Positions 1 to 9,634 are shown, counted from the first letter of the stretch. The stretch: DNA of 64,000 bases from CAVRUZ01 sp963724495 (GCA_963724495.1 CAVRUZ010000008.1:124001-188000), one strand, 5' to 3'. Notes: a model not told the origin generated them from the letters alone. Made by a program: numbers and translations.

Positions 1-2095
1 GATCCGACCCAGACGCTGGCCGCGGAGCAGGAACATCTGTTGTCGGCACGGGCGGCCTTGCGCCAGATGCGCAGTCGGACCGAGAAGCTCGATCCCCAGT
101 CGACCGGCGACTGGGTGAGCGCGCAGTACCTGGAGACGTTGCTGGAGGTGCGCGCCGAGCAGCTGGTCGACCTGCCCGGCACCCCGCTGTTCTTCGGGCG
201 GCTCGACTACGCGGACTCCGGCGAGTCAGGCACATCTCCCGGCCACGACGTCGCCGGAGAGGTGTTCCACATCGGCCGGCGGCACGTCGCCGACGAGCAG
301 GGGCGGCCGCTGGTGATCGACTGGCGCGCGCCCGTGAGCGTCCCGTTCTACCGCGCGTCTCCACGTGTCCCGATGGGCGTCGATCTGCGCCGGCGGTTCG
401 CGTTCACCGGCGGGGAAATTGTCCGGCTTCGAGGACGAGCCGCTCACCGGGCCGGCGGCGAGCGAACTCGGCCAGACCTCGCACATCCTCACCGACGAAA
501 TCGAGCGCCCACGAGTCGGCCCGATGCGCGACATCGTCGCGACCATCCAGCCCGAGCAGGACGAGATCGTGCGCGCCGACCTCTCCACCTCCGTGTGCGT
601 GCAGGGCGCCCCCGGCACCGGCAAGACCGCGGTGGGCCTGCACCGGGCCGCCTTCCTGCTCTACGCCCACCGTGACCAGCTGCGACGGCAGCGCCTGCTG
701 GTGATCGGGCCCAACGACGCGTTCCTTCGCTACATCGCCGACGTGCTGCCCGCCCTTGGCGAGGTGGATGCGAGCCAGACCACCATCGACGACCTGCTCA
801 CGACCGTGCGCGGCCGTGGGTCGGCGGCCGCTTCCCGGGGCAAGAGCTCGGCGGTCGTCACCGAGCCGGTGGAGGTCGCGACCCTGAAGGGCGACGCCCG
901 GATGGCCGAGGTGCTTTCGCGCGCGCTGTGGTCGCGGCTGCGTGAGCCCGACCGCGCGCTGGAGGTGCCGAGAGGGAGCCGCCGGTTCCGGGTGCCGGGC
1001 TACGAGGTGGCCGACACCGTGGCTGCCCTGCGCGATCGAGGAAGCCGGTACGCGACCGGGCGGGAGATGCTGCCGCAGCGGCTCGCCCACGCGGTGCTGC
1101 TGAGGATGGAGGCCGACGGCGACTCCCCCGACGACCGGGTGCAGGGTGCGGTCGCGCGCAGTCGCGAGGTGAAGGCCTACACCGAGCAGATCTGGCCCGC
1201 GGTCAAGCCGCAGCAGGTGCTGTTCGAGCTGTTCACCGACGCCGCCCTACTCGCCCACGCCGCCGAAGGTGTCCTGACGGCCGAGGAGCAGGCAGTCCTG
1301 CGCTGGCCCAAGCCGCCCCGCAGCGTCGCGACAGCGAAGTGGACGGCCGCCGACGCGGCGCTCATCGACGAACTCACCGACCTGCTCGAGCGGACGCCCA
1401 GCCTGGGACACGTGGTGGTGGACGAGGCGCAGGACCTGTCGCCGATGCAGTTGCGCGCGATCGGCCGCCGCTGCACCACCGGCTCGGCCACCGTGCTCGG
1501 CGACCTGGCCCAGGGGACGACACCCTGGGCCTCGGAGTCCTGGGAGCTGGCGCTGGCCCACCTCGGCAAGCCTGAGGCGGTGGTCGAGGAACTCACGCTC
1601 GGCTTCCGCGTGCCCGGCGAGGTGATCGACTACGCCGCCAGGTTGCTGCCTCGCATCGCGCCAGGCCTGGCACCGCCGCGCTCGGTCCGCAGCAGCCGCG
1701 GGGAGCTGATCCACCTCCCCGTGCGCACGGCGGATCTGCTGTCGACGCTGGTCGAGCGGGCCCGCAGCCTGTGCGCGGAGCAACCGGGATCAATCGGACT
1801 GGTGGTGCCGGAAGGTCTGGTCAGCAGGGCGGCGAAGGCGCTGTCCGACGCAGGGCTCGCCCATGCGGTGACCGGAGACGAGGACGACGCGACCTCGCAG
1901 CTCGACCTGGTGCCCGCGCACCTGGCCAAGGGGCTCGAGTTCGACCACGTCATCCTCGCGGAGCCGGCCGAGATCGTGGCCGCTGAGCCGGACCTGCGTA
2001 CCGGGCTCCGACGGCTCTACGTGTGCCTCACCCGTGCGGTCACCAGCCTGCAGATCGTGCACGCGCGGCCGGTACCGGAGGAGTTGTCGAGCTGA
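1..2095 (+). CDS. HelD/HelR-like RNA polymerase recycling ATPase (UvrD-type), 5' truncated, one frameshift
   Basis: This is a superfamily-1 ATPase of the HelD/HelR type, known to bind RNA polymerase and strip it from stalled or drug-inhibited complexes. The gene enters from outside the window, so its N-terminal secondary-channel arm is partly missing. Visible motifs are a Walker A GAPGTGKT (nt 605-628), a Walker B VDEAQD near nt 1420, a KGLEFDHVI segment near nt 1930 and a terminal LYVCLTRA motif. The frame changes once, in the GGGG run at 412-415. Dropping one G restores a continuous FAFTGGKLSGFEDE segment, so I read this as an extra base rather than gene decay. Helicase activity is not implied by the family. 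A plain UvrD-like ATPase is the alternative. Confidence 0.85.
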
Positions 2096-2099
2096 CGCG

Positions 2100-2188
2100 C
2101 GTGCCGAATCTGACGCCAGTTGGCGGCATCGCCGCCCAAGCACGCTCAGTCATCGGACCGGCGGCGATCTGGCGTCAGATTCGGCACG
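2100..2188. repeat. Long inverted repeat after the HelD-like gene
   Basis: The arm GTGCCGAATCTGACGCCAG at 2101-2119 is perfectly inverted at 2169-2187, and one more C/G pair at 2100/2188 extends it to 20 bp. The arms are separated by 49 bases that hold a smaller GGCGGC/GCCGCC hairpin. It starts five bases after the stop of the HelD-like gene and lies upstream of the HD-domain gene. It could be a transcription terminator without a T tract or a dispersed palindromic element. The sequence alone does not decide. Confidence 0.7.
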
Positions 2189-2239
2189 TCGTACGACCGC
2201 GCACTGCAGCAAGACGGCTTCATCGGCGACGATGGGCCG

Positions 2240-2891
2240 ATGAGCTCGCCCGCTCAGACCGTCGCCACCGACTGGGCCCGCCTGTGCCCGCACGACGACG
2301 CCGTCACCGGCGCGGTCCTGACAGACCTGCTGGCCAGGTGGAGCGAACCGCACCGGCGCTACCACAACCTCACCCACCTGGGTGAGGTGCTCGGGGTGCT
2401 GCGACACCTGCCCAGAGGCGAAACCGCTGCCGTGCGGCTGGCGGCGTTCTTCCACGACGCGGTCTACCAGCCGGACGTGGGCGGCACGGCCAACGAGGAG
2501 GCGTCGGCGGTGCTGGTCGAGCGCCTCGCGCCGAGGTGCGGGTTCGCCGGGACGACGGTCTCCGAGGCAGTCCGCCTGGTGCTGCTGACCGCCGGTCACC
2601 TCCCTGAGCCCGGCGATGCCAACGGCTCCGCGCTGTCCGACGCCGACCTCGCGATCCTGGCCGCGCCGCCGACGCGCTACCTCGACTACGCCAGCGCGGT
2701 GCGGGCCGAGTACGCGCACATCGACGGCGCCGACGTTCGCGGCGGGGCGAGCCGCAGTACTCCGCGACCTGGTCTCGCGGCCGTTGCTGTTCGCCACCGA
2801 GTACGGGCGGCAGGAGTTCGAGCAGGCCGCGCGGAGGAACATCGCCAGGGAACTCAGCATGCTGACGATGGATCACCAGGACGACGAATGA
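2240..2891 (+). CDS. HD-superfamily metal-dependent phosphohydrolase (frameshifted)
   Basis: The protein resembles the small predicted metal-dependent HD phosphohydrolases (COG4339 type) of about 210 residues. The RYHNLTHL segment near residue 37, the FFHDAVY HD signature near residue 73 and a later DADLAIL acidic segment are the expected metal ligands. The frame breaks in the GGGG run at 2744-2747; removing one G joins the N-terminal part to a conserved AAVLRDLVSRPLLFATEY tail and gives 216 residues. The ATG at 2240 was chosen because it directly precedes the conserved N-terminus. The stop overlaps the start of the LysE gene by four bases (ATGA), so the two are probably co-translated. The substrate is unknown. 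Confidence 0.8.
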
Positions 2892-3502
2892 GCGTTGCAT
2901 TTCTGCTGACCACACTCGTGGTTGTCGCCACGCCAGGTACCGGTGCCGTCTACTCCATCGCCGCGGGCCTCTCCCGCGGGACGAAAGCCGGCATCACCGC
3001 CGCATTCGGCTGCACCCTCGGCGTTCTCCCGCACATGGTCGCCGCGATCACCGGCCTGGCCGCGATTCTGAATGCCTCCGCGATCGCGTTCCAGACGCTC
3101 AAGTGGCTAGGCATCGGCTACCTGCTCTTCCTTGCCTGGCAGAGCATCCGGGACACGTCGGCGGTCCGGATCGACGACGACGCCGCCGCGCCCGCGTCGT
3201 TCTGGCGCGTCATCCGCACCGCTGTGCTCATCAACGTCCTCAACCCGAAGCTGACGATCTTCTTCTTCGCGTTCCTGCCTCAGTTCGTCCCCACCGGCGA
3301 GCCGAACGGCACGTGGCACATGGTGTGGCTCAGCCTCGTGTTCATGGCGCTGACGTTCATCGTGTTCGCCATCTACGCCGCGTGCGCCGCAGGGATGCGC
3401 AACCACGTCATCGGCCGCCCGAAGGTCATGGCGTGGCTGAGCCGCACCTTCGCGGCCACCTACGTGGTCCTCGCCGGTCGCCTCCTGCTCGAGAGCCGAT
3501 AG
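2888..3502 (+). CDS. LysE/RhtB-family amino-acid exporter
   Basis: This 204-residue integral membrane protein has the LysE/RhtB topology of about six transmembrane helices. The N-terminal TPGTGAVYSIAAGLSRG segment matches the family signature TPGPxxxxxxxxGxxxG, with a T in place of the second P. The NPKLTIFFFAFLPQF motif in the middle is diagnostic for the family. Members export amino acids or their derivatives using the proton gradient; the substrate cannot be read from sequence. It overlaps the HD-domain gene upstream by four bases, suggesting a two-gene operon. Confidence 0.88.
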   Translation: MSVAFLLTTLVVVATPGTGAVYSIAAGLSRGTKAGITAAFGCTLGVLPHMVAAITGLAAILNASAIAFQTLKWLGIGYLLFLAWQSIRDTSAVRIDDDAAAPASFWRVIRTAVLINVLNPKLTIFFFAFLPQFVPTGEPNGTWHMVWLSLVFMALTFIVFAIYAACAAGMRNHVIGRPKVMAWLSRTFAATYVVLAGRLLLESR

Positions 3503-3533
3503 CTGCCTTGTCCGCGGGAAGGAGCGGCTGACC

Positions 3534-4049
3534 GTGATCCTGCCGAAGATTCGCGACCCTCGCTTCATCACGCTTCGTCGCGGTGGGACCCTCACCGATT
3601 CCGATCATCATCTCCTCGCCCTCTGGGCGGCGTCGTGCGCGGAGCACGTCCTTCGCCTGTTCGAGTCGGTTCAGCCGGACGACCCACGACCACGCGAAGC
3701 GATCGAGCACGCCCGGGCCTGGGTACGTGGAGAGGTCACGATGATGCAGGCCCGCGCAGCCGGCGGCCATGCCATGGGCGCCGCACGAGACCTGCGTGGG
3801 CCGGCACGGCATGCCGCCTACGCAGCCGGCCAGGCGGGCGCCGTGGCTCACGTGGCCGCGCACGAACTCGGTGCCGCGGCCTATGGGATCAAGGCCGTCC
3901 GAAGTGCCGCGCCGAACGGCGAGAGCGATGCCGCCGGGCGACTCGAGTGCCGCTGGCAGCGTGATCAGCTCCCGGAGCAGATTCGTGAGCTGGTGCTCGA
4001 CGACCAGCGGCTGCGCAACGACATCTGCTGGTCGGTCTTCGACTGCTGA
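3534..4049 (+). CDS. Imm5-like domain protein of unknown function
   Basis: The 171-residue protein looks like the actinobacterial family usually annotated as a putative immunity protein (Imm5-like domain). It has an acidic/aliphatic start (DSDHHLLALWAASCAEHVL), an alanine-rich middle with AARAAGHAAxAAHVAAHELGAA-type helices, and a C-terminal tail reaching WSVF. A GGAAGGAG ribosome site lies seven bases before the GTG start at 3534. No polymorphic toxin gene is next to it, so an immunity role is only a domain-level guess. It ends six bases before the convergent oxidoreductase gene. Confidence 0.7.
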   Translation: MILPKIRDPRFITLRRGGTLTDSDHHLLALWAASCAEHVLRLFESVQPDDPRPREAIEHARAWVRGEVTMMQARAAGGHAMGAARDLRGPARHAAYAAGQAGAVAHVAAHELGAAAYGIKAVRSAAPNGESDAAGRLECRWQRDQLPEQIRELVLDDQRLRNDICWSVFDC

Positions 4050-4055
4050 CAATCC

Positions 4056-5609
4056 TCAACCCTGCAACACCGCCATCGCCGCGTTGTGGCCGCCGAGCCC
4101 GCTCACGCCGCCACCGCGACGCGCGCCGGCACCGCAGAGCAGGACGCGCTCGTGTTCCGTCGAGACTCCCCACCGCTCGGCAACAGTCACAGCCGTCTCG
4201 TGGTCGGCAAGGAACGGCCAGTCCAGGTCGCCGTGGAAGATGTGGCCGCCGGGCAGGCCCGCTTCGCGTTCCAGATCGACTGGCGTCTTGACCTCCAAGC
4301 AGGGTTGATCGTTGGCATCCAGCACAAGGCAGTCCTCCACGGGCTCGGCCAGTACGGAGTTCAGTGACCGCAACGTCGCAGCGGTCACCTCGGCCCTGGA
4401 CCCGTCGGGATCGTCGCGGAAGAGCCGCGCAGGAAGGTGCAGCCCGAACAGCGTCAAGGTGTGCACGCCAGCAGCTGCCAGCTCGGGCGAGAGGATGGTG
4501 TCGTCGGTGAGCGAGTGGCAGTAGACCTCACACGGCGGCAGGTCCGGGATCCGCCCTTGTTCTGCCTGGCGGTAGGCCGTCTCCAGCTGACCTTCGCCTT
4601 CGTTCACATGGAGGGTGCCGGCAAATGCGGTGGACGGCTCGACCAACGGGTCCCGGATCTTGGGCAATCGCCTTACCAGCATGTTGATCTTGAGTTGCGA
4701 TCCCTCAGGTTGGTTCCCAGTGGACGTGTCACCGAGAAGACCGTCGAGGAGCACCGGCGGAACCGCTGCCAGCACCTTCCCGGCCCTGACGACGTGCTCA
4801 GTCCCGGCCGAGTCCGTGAACGTCACCTCGCCTGTCGGTGCATCGATGCGCAGCACCTCGGCGCTGAGCCGTAGGTCCGCGCCGGCCGCACGCGCCGCTG
4901 TCTCGAGCGCACCTGACACTGCGCCCATGCCGCCCACGGGCACGTCCCAGTCACCGGTCCCACCACCGATCACGTGGTAGAGGAAGCATCGATTCTGTGT
5001 CAGGGAAGGTGAATCCGCGCTGGCGAACGTGCCAATGAGGGCATCGGTGAGCGCCACTCCGCGAGTGGTGTCGCCGCGCAGGCCCTGCTGGATGAGCCGG
5101 CCGATGGGCTCGGCGGTCAGCGCGTGCCAGAGGGTGTCGTCACCGAGAAGCGTCCTGGCCTCGGTCCAGGTCGGCAGCGGCTCGGTCACGGTGGGCCACA
5201 GGCGTGCGGCGGCGGTGGCCAGCCGCGCGTAGAAAGCCTGCCAGCGCAGGAATTCTTCCGGATCTCCGGTGGTCCGAGCGAAGGAGTCCGCCGTGCCCTC
5301 GGCGTCCGCCCGGTCCACGAGCAGTCCTCGGTCCGCGACCGGCGTGTACGAACTCACCCTGCGCCGCGCGAGCTGGATGTCGAGGTGCAGGTCGTCGATG
5401 ATCCGGCGCGGGAGCAGGCTCACCAGGTAGGAGTACCGGGACAGTCGTGCATCGACGCCGGCGAACACCCGCTGGGAGACCGCCACTCCGCCGAAGTGGT
5501 CACCACGTTCGAGTACGACCGCCGAGCGACCAGCCGCCGCAAGGTAGGCGGCCGCCGTGAGGCCGTTGTGGCCACCGCCGACCACGACCACGTCGACATC
5601 GGATCGCAT
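4056..5609 (-). CDS. FAD-dependent phytoene-desaturase-like oxidoreductase
   Basis: A 517-residue flavoprotein that starts with the dinucleotide-binding fold DVVVVGGGHNGLTAAAYLAAAG and continues with a VLERGDHFGGVA segment, as in CrtI-like and amine-oxidase-like NAD(P)/FAD oxidoreductases. The C-terminus carries LLCGAGARRGGGVSGLGGHNAA, the second FAD-contact region. No carotenoid biosynthesis genes are nearby, so phytoene need not be the substrate. I chose the ATG at 5609 because it begins immediately before the Rossmann motif; the reading frame continues upstream but overlaps the S66 peptidase gene. Confidence 0.85.
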   Translation of the reverse strand: MRSDVDVVVVGGGHNGLTAAAYLAAAGRSAVVLERGDHFGGVAVSQRVFAGVDARLSRYSYLVSLLPRRIIDDLHLDIQLARRRVSSYTPVADRGLLVDRADAEGTADSFARTTGDPEEFLRWQAFYARLATAAARLWPTVTEPLPTWTEARTLLGDDTLWHALTAEPIGRLIQQGLRGDTTRGVALTDALIGTFASADSPSLTQNRCFLYHVIGGGTGDWDVPVGGMGAVSGALETAARAAGADLRLSAEVLRIDAPTGEVTFTDSAGTEHVVRAGKVLAAVPPVLLDGLLGDTSTGNQPEGSQLKINMLVRRLPKIRDPLVEPSTAFAGTLHVNEGEGQLETAYRQAEQGRIPDLPPCEVYCHSLTDDTILSPELAAAGVHTLTLFGLHLPARLFRDDPDGSRAEVTAATLRSLNSVLAEPVEDCLVLDANDQPCLEVKTPVDLEREAGLPGGHIFHGDLDWPFLADHETAVTVAERWGVSTEHERVLLCGAGARRGGGVSGLGGHNAAMAVLQG

Positions 5610-5629
5610 GTGCCGACCGTACCGAGCCG

Positions 5630-6589
5630 CTAGACCAGTGCAGTCTCGAGAAGGCGCAACGTGCCCGACGTGGCATCGAGGCGAGCGAGGACTCCCAATG
5701 GGAGCGTGAGATTCACCTCGTCGTGACCCACCGGCAGCCCGGCGGCGACGGGCACACCGAGCGGCGCGAGCCGTTCGGTGAATACCCGCAGGGCCGGTGC
5801 GCGATCCTGCGGATCCTCCGGCGTGCCGCAGTCCGTGAGCCCTCCGAGAACCACTCCGACGACCCCGTCGAACCAGCCGGCACGCAGCAGCGTCGTCAGG
5901 TTCCGGTCGATCTCGTACGGCTGCGCGTTGAGTTCCTCCAGGAACACCAACCCTCCCTCGCGACCGGCGAGGGCTGTCGGGCTGCCCACCGTGCTCGCCA
6001 GCACCGACAGATTGCCGCCCGTGAGCCATCCCTCGGCGGAGCCATCCACCAGGGTGTCGAGCACGGTGTCGCCCGCAGGGTTGCGTGCCGCTGCCGACGC
6101 CGGATCGAACAGCACCGACCGGAGGTGCTCCACCGTCGGCTCGCTCGACGCCACCCGGGCCGACGCGGGCATGGGCGCGTGCAGGGTGGCCAGGCCGAGG
6201 CGTGCCGCGACCGCCTCATGCACGCAGGTCACGTCGCTGTAGCCGAGCAGGACCTTGGGATCGGCTGCTGCCATCGCAGCCCAGTCGCACAGGTCGAGCA
6301 TCCGCATGGCGCCGTAGCCTCCGCGGCTGGCCCACACGGCGACGACGCTGTCATCGCACCAGGCGGCCGTCAGGTCGTCGGCGCGCAGGCGGTCGGAACC
6401 GGAGAGGTAGGGCAGGTCGCCGTCGCTAGCCGTCACCGACGGGTAGACCACCGGTTCGAGGTCCAGCCGACGTGCCAGTGCAGAGATCCGGTCGACATCG
6501 CCCTCGCCGATGGGCGACGACGTGCCGACGACGGCCACCCGGTCGCCGGGTCTCAACCGACCCAGGCGGACGAACCGGTCGGCGGTCAC
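5630..6589 (-). CDS. LD-carboxypeptidase family protein (peptidase S66, LdcA/MccF-like)
   Basis: The 319-residue protein matches the S66 family, which cuts the L,D bond of muropeptides during peptidoglycan recycling or inactivates microcin C-like nucleotides. The nucleophile serine is in GYSDVT (about residue 118). The catalytic glutamate is in FLEELNAQPYEIDRNL and the histidine in PVGHDEVNLTLPLG, completing the Ser-Glu-His triad. Its start codon overlaps the stop of the upstream beta-lactamase-like gene by four bases, so the two are translationally coupled. Confidence 0.88.
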   Translation of the reverse strand: MTADRFVRLGRLRPGDRVAVVGTSSPIGEGDVDRISALARRLDLEPVVYPSVTASDGDLPYLSGSDRLRADDLTAAWCDDSVVAVWASRGGYGAMRMLDLCDWAAMAAADPKVLLGYSDVTCVHEAVAARLGLATLHAPMPASARVASSEPTVEHLRSVLFDPASAAARNPAGDTVLDTLVDGSAEGWLTGGNLSVLASTVGSPTALAGREGGLVFLEELNAQPYEIDRNLTTLLRAGWFDGVVGVVLGGLTDCGTPEDPQDRAPALRVFTERLAPLGVPVAAGLPVGHDEVNLTLPLGVLARLDATSGTLRLLETALV

Positions 6590-7605
6590 GGGCCCTGTTC
6601 CTGGAGCAGCTCGGCGATCTGCACGGCCATCTCACCGAGCCGGTCTTGGGCTGTGTCGCTGGACTTGTTGGCGAGCAGGACGATGGCGAGCCGCCGCTCC
6701 GGCCAGAGCGCCATGAAACTGGCGAAGCCGAAGGTGCCGCCGGAGTACTGCAATCGCCGCCCACCATCGGGCAAGGTGGTGACGATCCACGGCATCGCGA
6801 CGAAGGTGCGGCGATCGAGCGTGAACCAGCTGCCCTCGTGGCTGAGGCGCACGGCGGGGTCGCTCTCGTCGAGGTGGAGCTCGGCGTAGCGGAGCATCGC
6901 CGCAGCGGAATAGCGCTGTCCGGAGGCCTCGGGTAGCGCCGCCGCTTCCCGGTCCTCACCGTCATATCCCGTCGCCTCTCCGCTCGCCGTCATGCGCAGC
7001 GGCCTCTCCAGCTCGCCGGCCAGGATCGCGTCGTAGGACGCGCCGTCGATCCGTTCCAGCGCGAGATTGAGGAGCCGGGCGGCCACGTTCGAGTGGGCGA
7101 CACTGGCGCCGGGACGTTCGCTCGGGCCGAACGCGCGCAGGTCGTCGAGGAACTGCGCACTCGTGTAGGCGGCGATGGCGCGTGCGGTGGCGTGGCGGCC
7201 GGGATCGGGCAGCAGGCTGGAGAGATCGGGCAGGTTGTCGGGCAGTGCCGAGGTCATGTTGGCCAGGTGGAGCAGGCGGACCGGCTCACCCTCCAGCTCC
7301 AGCCGCGGATAGGGCCCGTCCAGATAACGCCGCACGTCGTCCCGCAAGTCAGCCCTGCCCGCCAGTACGGCGCGGGCCAGCAGCAGCCCGGTCATCGTCT
7401 TGGCGATCGAGCCGATCTCATAGGCCGTATCCCCGGTCGGCAGCGGACCCCCGAGCGACACCGCTCCGAAGTTGCCGAAGCGGGTCGCGCCATGGCTGGC
7501 GATGCCGATCGACAGTCCTACCCCGGACTCTGCGGCGAGATAGTCCCGTCCGAGCAGACGAATCTGCGCTTCGAGGTCAGCCTTGTGCGCTGCGGACGAC
7601 ATCAC
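6586..7605 (-). CDS. Beta-lactamase-related serine hydrolase (class C/DD-peptidase fold)
   Basis: The 339-residue protein has the SxxK motif SIAK (Ser about 66, Lys about 69) in AYEIGSIAKTMTGLLLARAV, characteristic of the beta-lactamase/transpeptidase-like family. The usual second motif YxN is replaced by HSN in VAHSNVAARLL, an unusual change at a catalytic position. No signal peptide is visible, so it is probably cytoplasmic. It is coupled to the S66 peptidase gene, which supports a role on cell-wall peptides or similar D-amino-acid substrates rather than antibiotic resistance. Confidence 0.82.
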   Translation of the reverse strand: MMSSAAHKADLEAQIRLLGRDYLAAESGVGLSIGIASHGATRFGNFGAVSLGGPLPTGDTAYEIGSIAKTMTGLLLARAVLAGRADLRDDVRRYLDGPYPRLELEGEPVRLLHLANMTSALPDNLPDLSSLLPDPGRHATARAIAAYTSAQFLDDLRAFGPSERPGASVAHSNVAARLLNLALERIDGASYDAILAGELERPLRMTASGEATGYDGEDREAAALPEASGQRYSAAAMLRYAELHLDESDPAVRLSHEGSWFTLDRRTFVAMPWIVTTLPDGGRRLQYSGGTFGFASFMALWPERRLAIVLLANKSSDTAQDRLGEMAVQIAELLQEQGP

Positions 7606-7655
7606 TCGCCAACCCTAGGCCAGCATCCGGCCAGGCCAGACGACCAGGTTGGTCG

Positions 7656-8924
7656 TCACACGCTGACCGACTCGGTGGCGTTGTCGGGATTGAGGGCGGC
7701 CCACTCGCGTGAGTGGGGCACCGACCGGATCGCCTTCGAGAAAGACGCGACCACGGCCGCGACCACGACCAACAGGGTGAACGTGTACATGGCCGCGTAA
7801 TGGCCGTAGTGGCCAAGGAGATAGCCGCCGAGAATTGGCGCGATCGGAACCATGAGCATCACCAGGAAGACGATGGCCGACGTCGAGCGGCCCTGCAGCC
7901 GGTCCGGTGTGATCGCCATCTTGTACGACATGATCGCTGCGTTGGCGACAGGGTTCACCAGCATGGCCAGCCCCAGCAGGCCACCGATGATGAACGGGTT
8001 GTCGGTGAGCGGAATGGGGATGCATACAAGGGCGAACGCCCACAAGACCGCCATCACGATCGTGCCGAGGCGCAGCCGCTGCATGATCCGGCCGGCCATC
8101 ACCGACCCGACGATCGCGCACACGCCGGCCACCGTGTCGATCGCACCAATGGCGGCCGGTGGAACGCCGACCTGGTACAGGTGCAGATTCACGACCAGCA
8201 TCAGCCCGCCAACACCGAGGTTGGTCAGCATGGCGATGGGAATGGCCGCGCGGATGAACAACTGCCCCCAGACGAAGCGCAGGCCCTCGCGGATGTCGGC
8301 CACCAGATGGGTCCGCTCCGTCCGGGCCGGTGCGGGCAGCGGCCGGCGGATTGCGAACAGCAGCAGCCAGGACACGGCAAGCGCTATGGCCGACACGATG
8401 AACGGGAAGAACCTGCCGACAGCCAGGAGCGCACCACCGAGCGGGGACGCGATGAGGCTGGCCAAGGCTCCTCTGGCCTGGTCGTTGGCCATGGCCTGCG
8501 GAAGCTGTGTCGTCTCCACCACCCGCGGGATGGCGGCGTTCTGCGCCGGCTCGAAGAAGGCATCAGCGCTGCTGACGACGAAGGCAGCGGCAGCAAGGTG
8601 AACCAGGGTTACCTGATCAAGCACGCCGGCGATGGCAACGGAGGCATAGGCCGCCAGGGTGAAACCGACCGAGACGATCATCGTCCACTTGCGGTTCCAC
8701 CGGTCCACGAGCGCACCGGCGGGAAGCGTGAGCAGCCAGCTGGCGACGCCGCCCGCAGTGCCGATGAGGCCTGCTTTCAACGGAGATCCGGTGATGGCCA
8801 AGGTGACCAGAGGCAGCACGAAGATGGCCAGAGCGCCGCCGATGCCGGCGATGGTCTGGGCGGTGATCAGCACCAGGTAGTCGAAGTTGCGCAGCAGGCT
8901 GTCGGGCGGCTGGGCTCGGGTCAC
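7656..8924 (-). CDS. MFS transporter (drug/metabolite exporter type)
   Basis: A 422-residue protein with about twelve hydrophobic helices in two halves and the loop motif ALVDRWNRKWTM after the second helix, typical of the MFS exporters related to Bcr/tetracycline carriers. I chose the GTG at 8924 because the conserved segment (LLRNFDYLVLITAQTIAGIGGALA) starts soon after it. An earlier in-frame start would run through the operator palindrome at 8934-8963. It is transcribed away from the ArsR-type regulator and is its obvious target. Confidence 0.88.
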   Translation of the reverse strand: MTRAQPPDSLLRNFDYLVLITAQTIAGIGGALAIFVLPLVTLAITGSPLKAGLIGTAGGVASWLLTLPAGALVDRWNRKWTMIVSVGFTLAAYASVAIAGVLDQVTLVHLAAAAFVVSSADAFFEPAQNAAIPRVVETTQLPQAMANDQARGALASLIASPLGGALLAVGRFFPFIVSAIALAVSWLLLFAIRRPLPAPARTERTHLVADIREGLRFVWGQLFIRAAIPIAMLTNLGVGGLMLVVNLHLYQVGVPPAAIGAIDTVAGVCAIVGSVMAGRIMQRLRLGTIVMAVLWAFALVCIPIPLTDNPFIIGGLLGLAMLVNPVANAAIMSYKMAITPDRLQGRSTSAIVFLVMLMVPIAPILGGYLLGHYGHYAAMYTFTLLVVVAAVVASFSKAIRSVPHSREWAALNPDNATESVSV

Positions 8925-8933
8925 TGTGTTCCA

Positions 8934-8963
8934 CGAGATGTGAAAATAGTCCTTCACATCTCG
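8934..8963. promoter_or_regulatory. Operator palindrome between the MFS and ArsR-type genes
   Basis: The site reads CGAGATGTGAA - 8 bases - TTCACATCTCG, a perfect 11-bp inverted repeat in the divergent promoter region, 10 bases before the MFS start. Its size and symmetry suit a dimeric winged-helix repressor of the ArsR/SmtB class. The adjacent regulator is the likely ligand, controlling the transporter and itself. Confidence 0.8.
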
Positions 8964-9027
8964 TTTGGCAAGCCGCCCGGCGATGGTCTGGACGCCTACA
9001 GTGGCCGGATGCCGACGCCAGCCCCCG

Positions 9028-9601
9028 ATGCCGACGCAGGCCGTTGCGCCGGCCAGGCCGACGCAACTGACGCTCTCCCACCCGAACACGATCCGGGCGC
9101 TGAGCCATCCGGCTCGAGTGGTCGTGCTCAACGAGCTGTTCTCAGGGCGGAGCGCAACCGCAACCGAACTGGCCGGTCTCGCGGGCGTGACTCCGAGTGC
9201 CATGAGCTACCACCTGCGGGCCCTGTCCCGGATCGGCCTGGTCATGCGGGCCGAGGCCTCGGGCGACGGGCGGGAACGGCCCTGGCAGGCCGCAGCCGAC
9301 GACATCAACGTCGACCCGGGCGGCGGGGATGCCGACTCCGCCGCCGCCGGGCTGGTCACGGCCGTCCTGGAGTCGTTCCGCAGTGCCGCGCTCACTGGGC
9401 TCAGCGGCCGCAACTCCCTGCCGCCAGAGTGGCGCGACCAGTTCAAGCTCAGTCCGCTGATCGTCCAGGTCACCGCCGAGGAGGCCGCCACCCTCGTCGA
9501 GCAGCTGAACTCGCTCGACGAGGTGTACCGACGGCGCCCGCCCAAGGCCGGCACCCGCCGAGTGCACGTGTTGCTTGCTGCGGTGCCCAGAGCCCGACTG
9601 A
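9028..9601 (+). CDS. ArsR-type winged-helix transcriptional regulator (end inferred)
   Basis: The N-terminal part LSHPNTIRALSHPARVVVLNEL followed by TATELAGLAGVTPSAMSYHLRALSRIGLV is a clear ArsR-family winged helix (about residues 15-75). The remaining part probably binds a ligand or forms the dimer. The frame shows no stop for another 1.4 kb and would run through the next gene. Removing one C from the CCC at 9586-9588 gives an ending VPEPD with a stop at 9601, 33 bases before the next gene, which I take as the real end (190 residues). The start is uncertain: ATG 9028 is used, but GTG 9001 or a start at 9009 after one further base change is possible. Confidence 0.72.
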
Positions 9602-9634
9602 CCCGCCAACGCGCGTGGGTGGAAGGGTGGTCGG

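Noticed and set aside
3534..4049. A toxin-immunity or defence island around the Imm5-like gene
   Set aside because: No polymorphic toxin, secretion or nuclease gene is adjacent; the neighbours are a LysE exporter and an FAD oxidoreductase.
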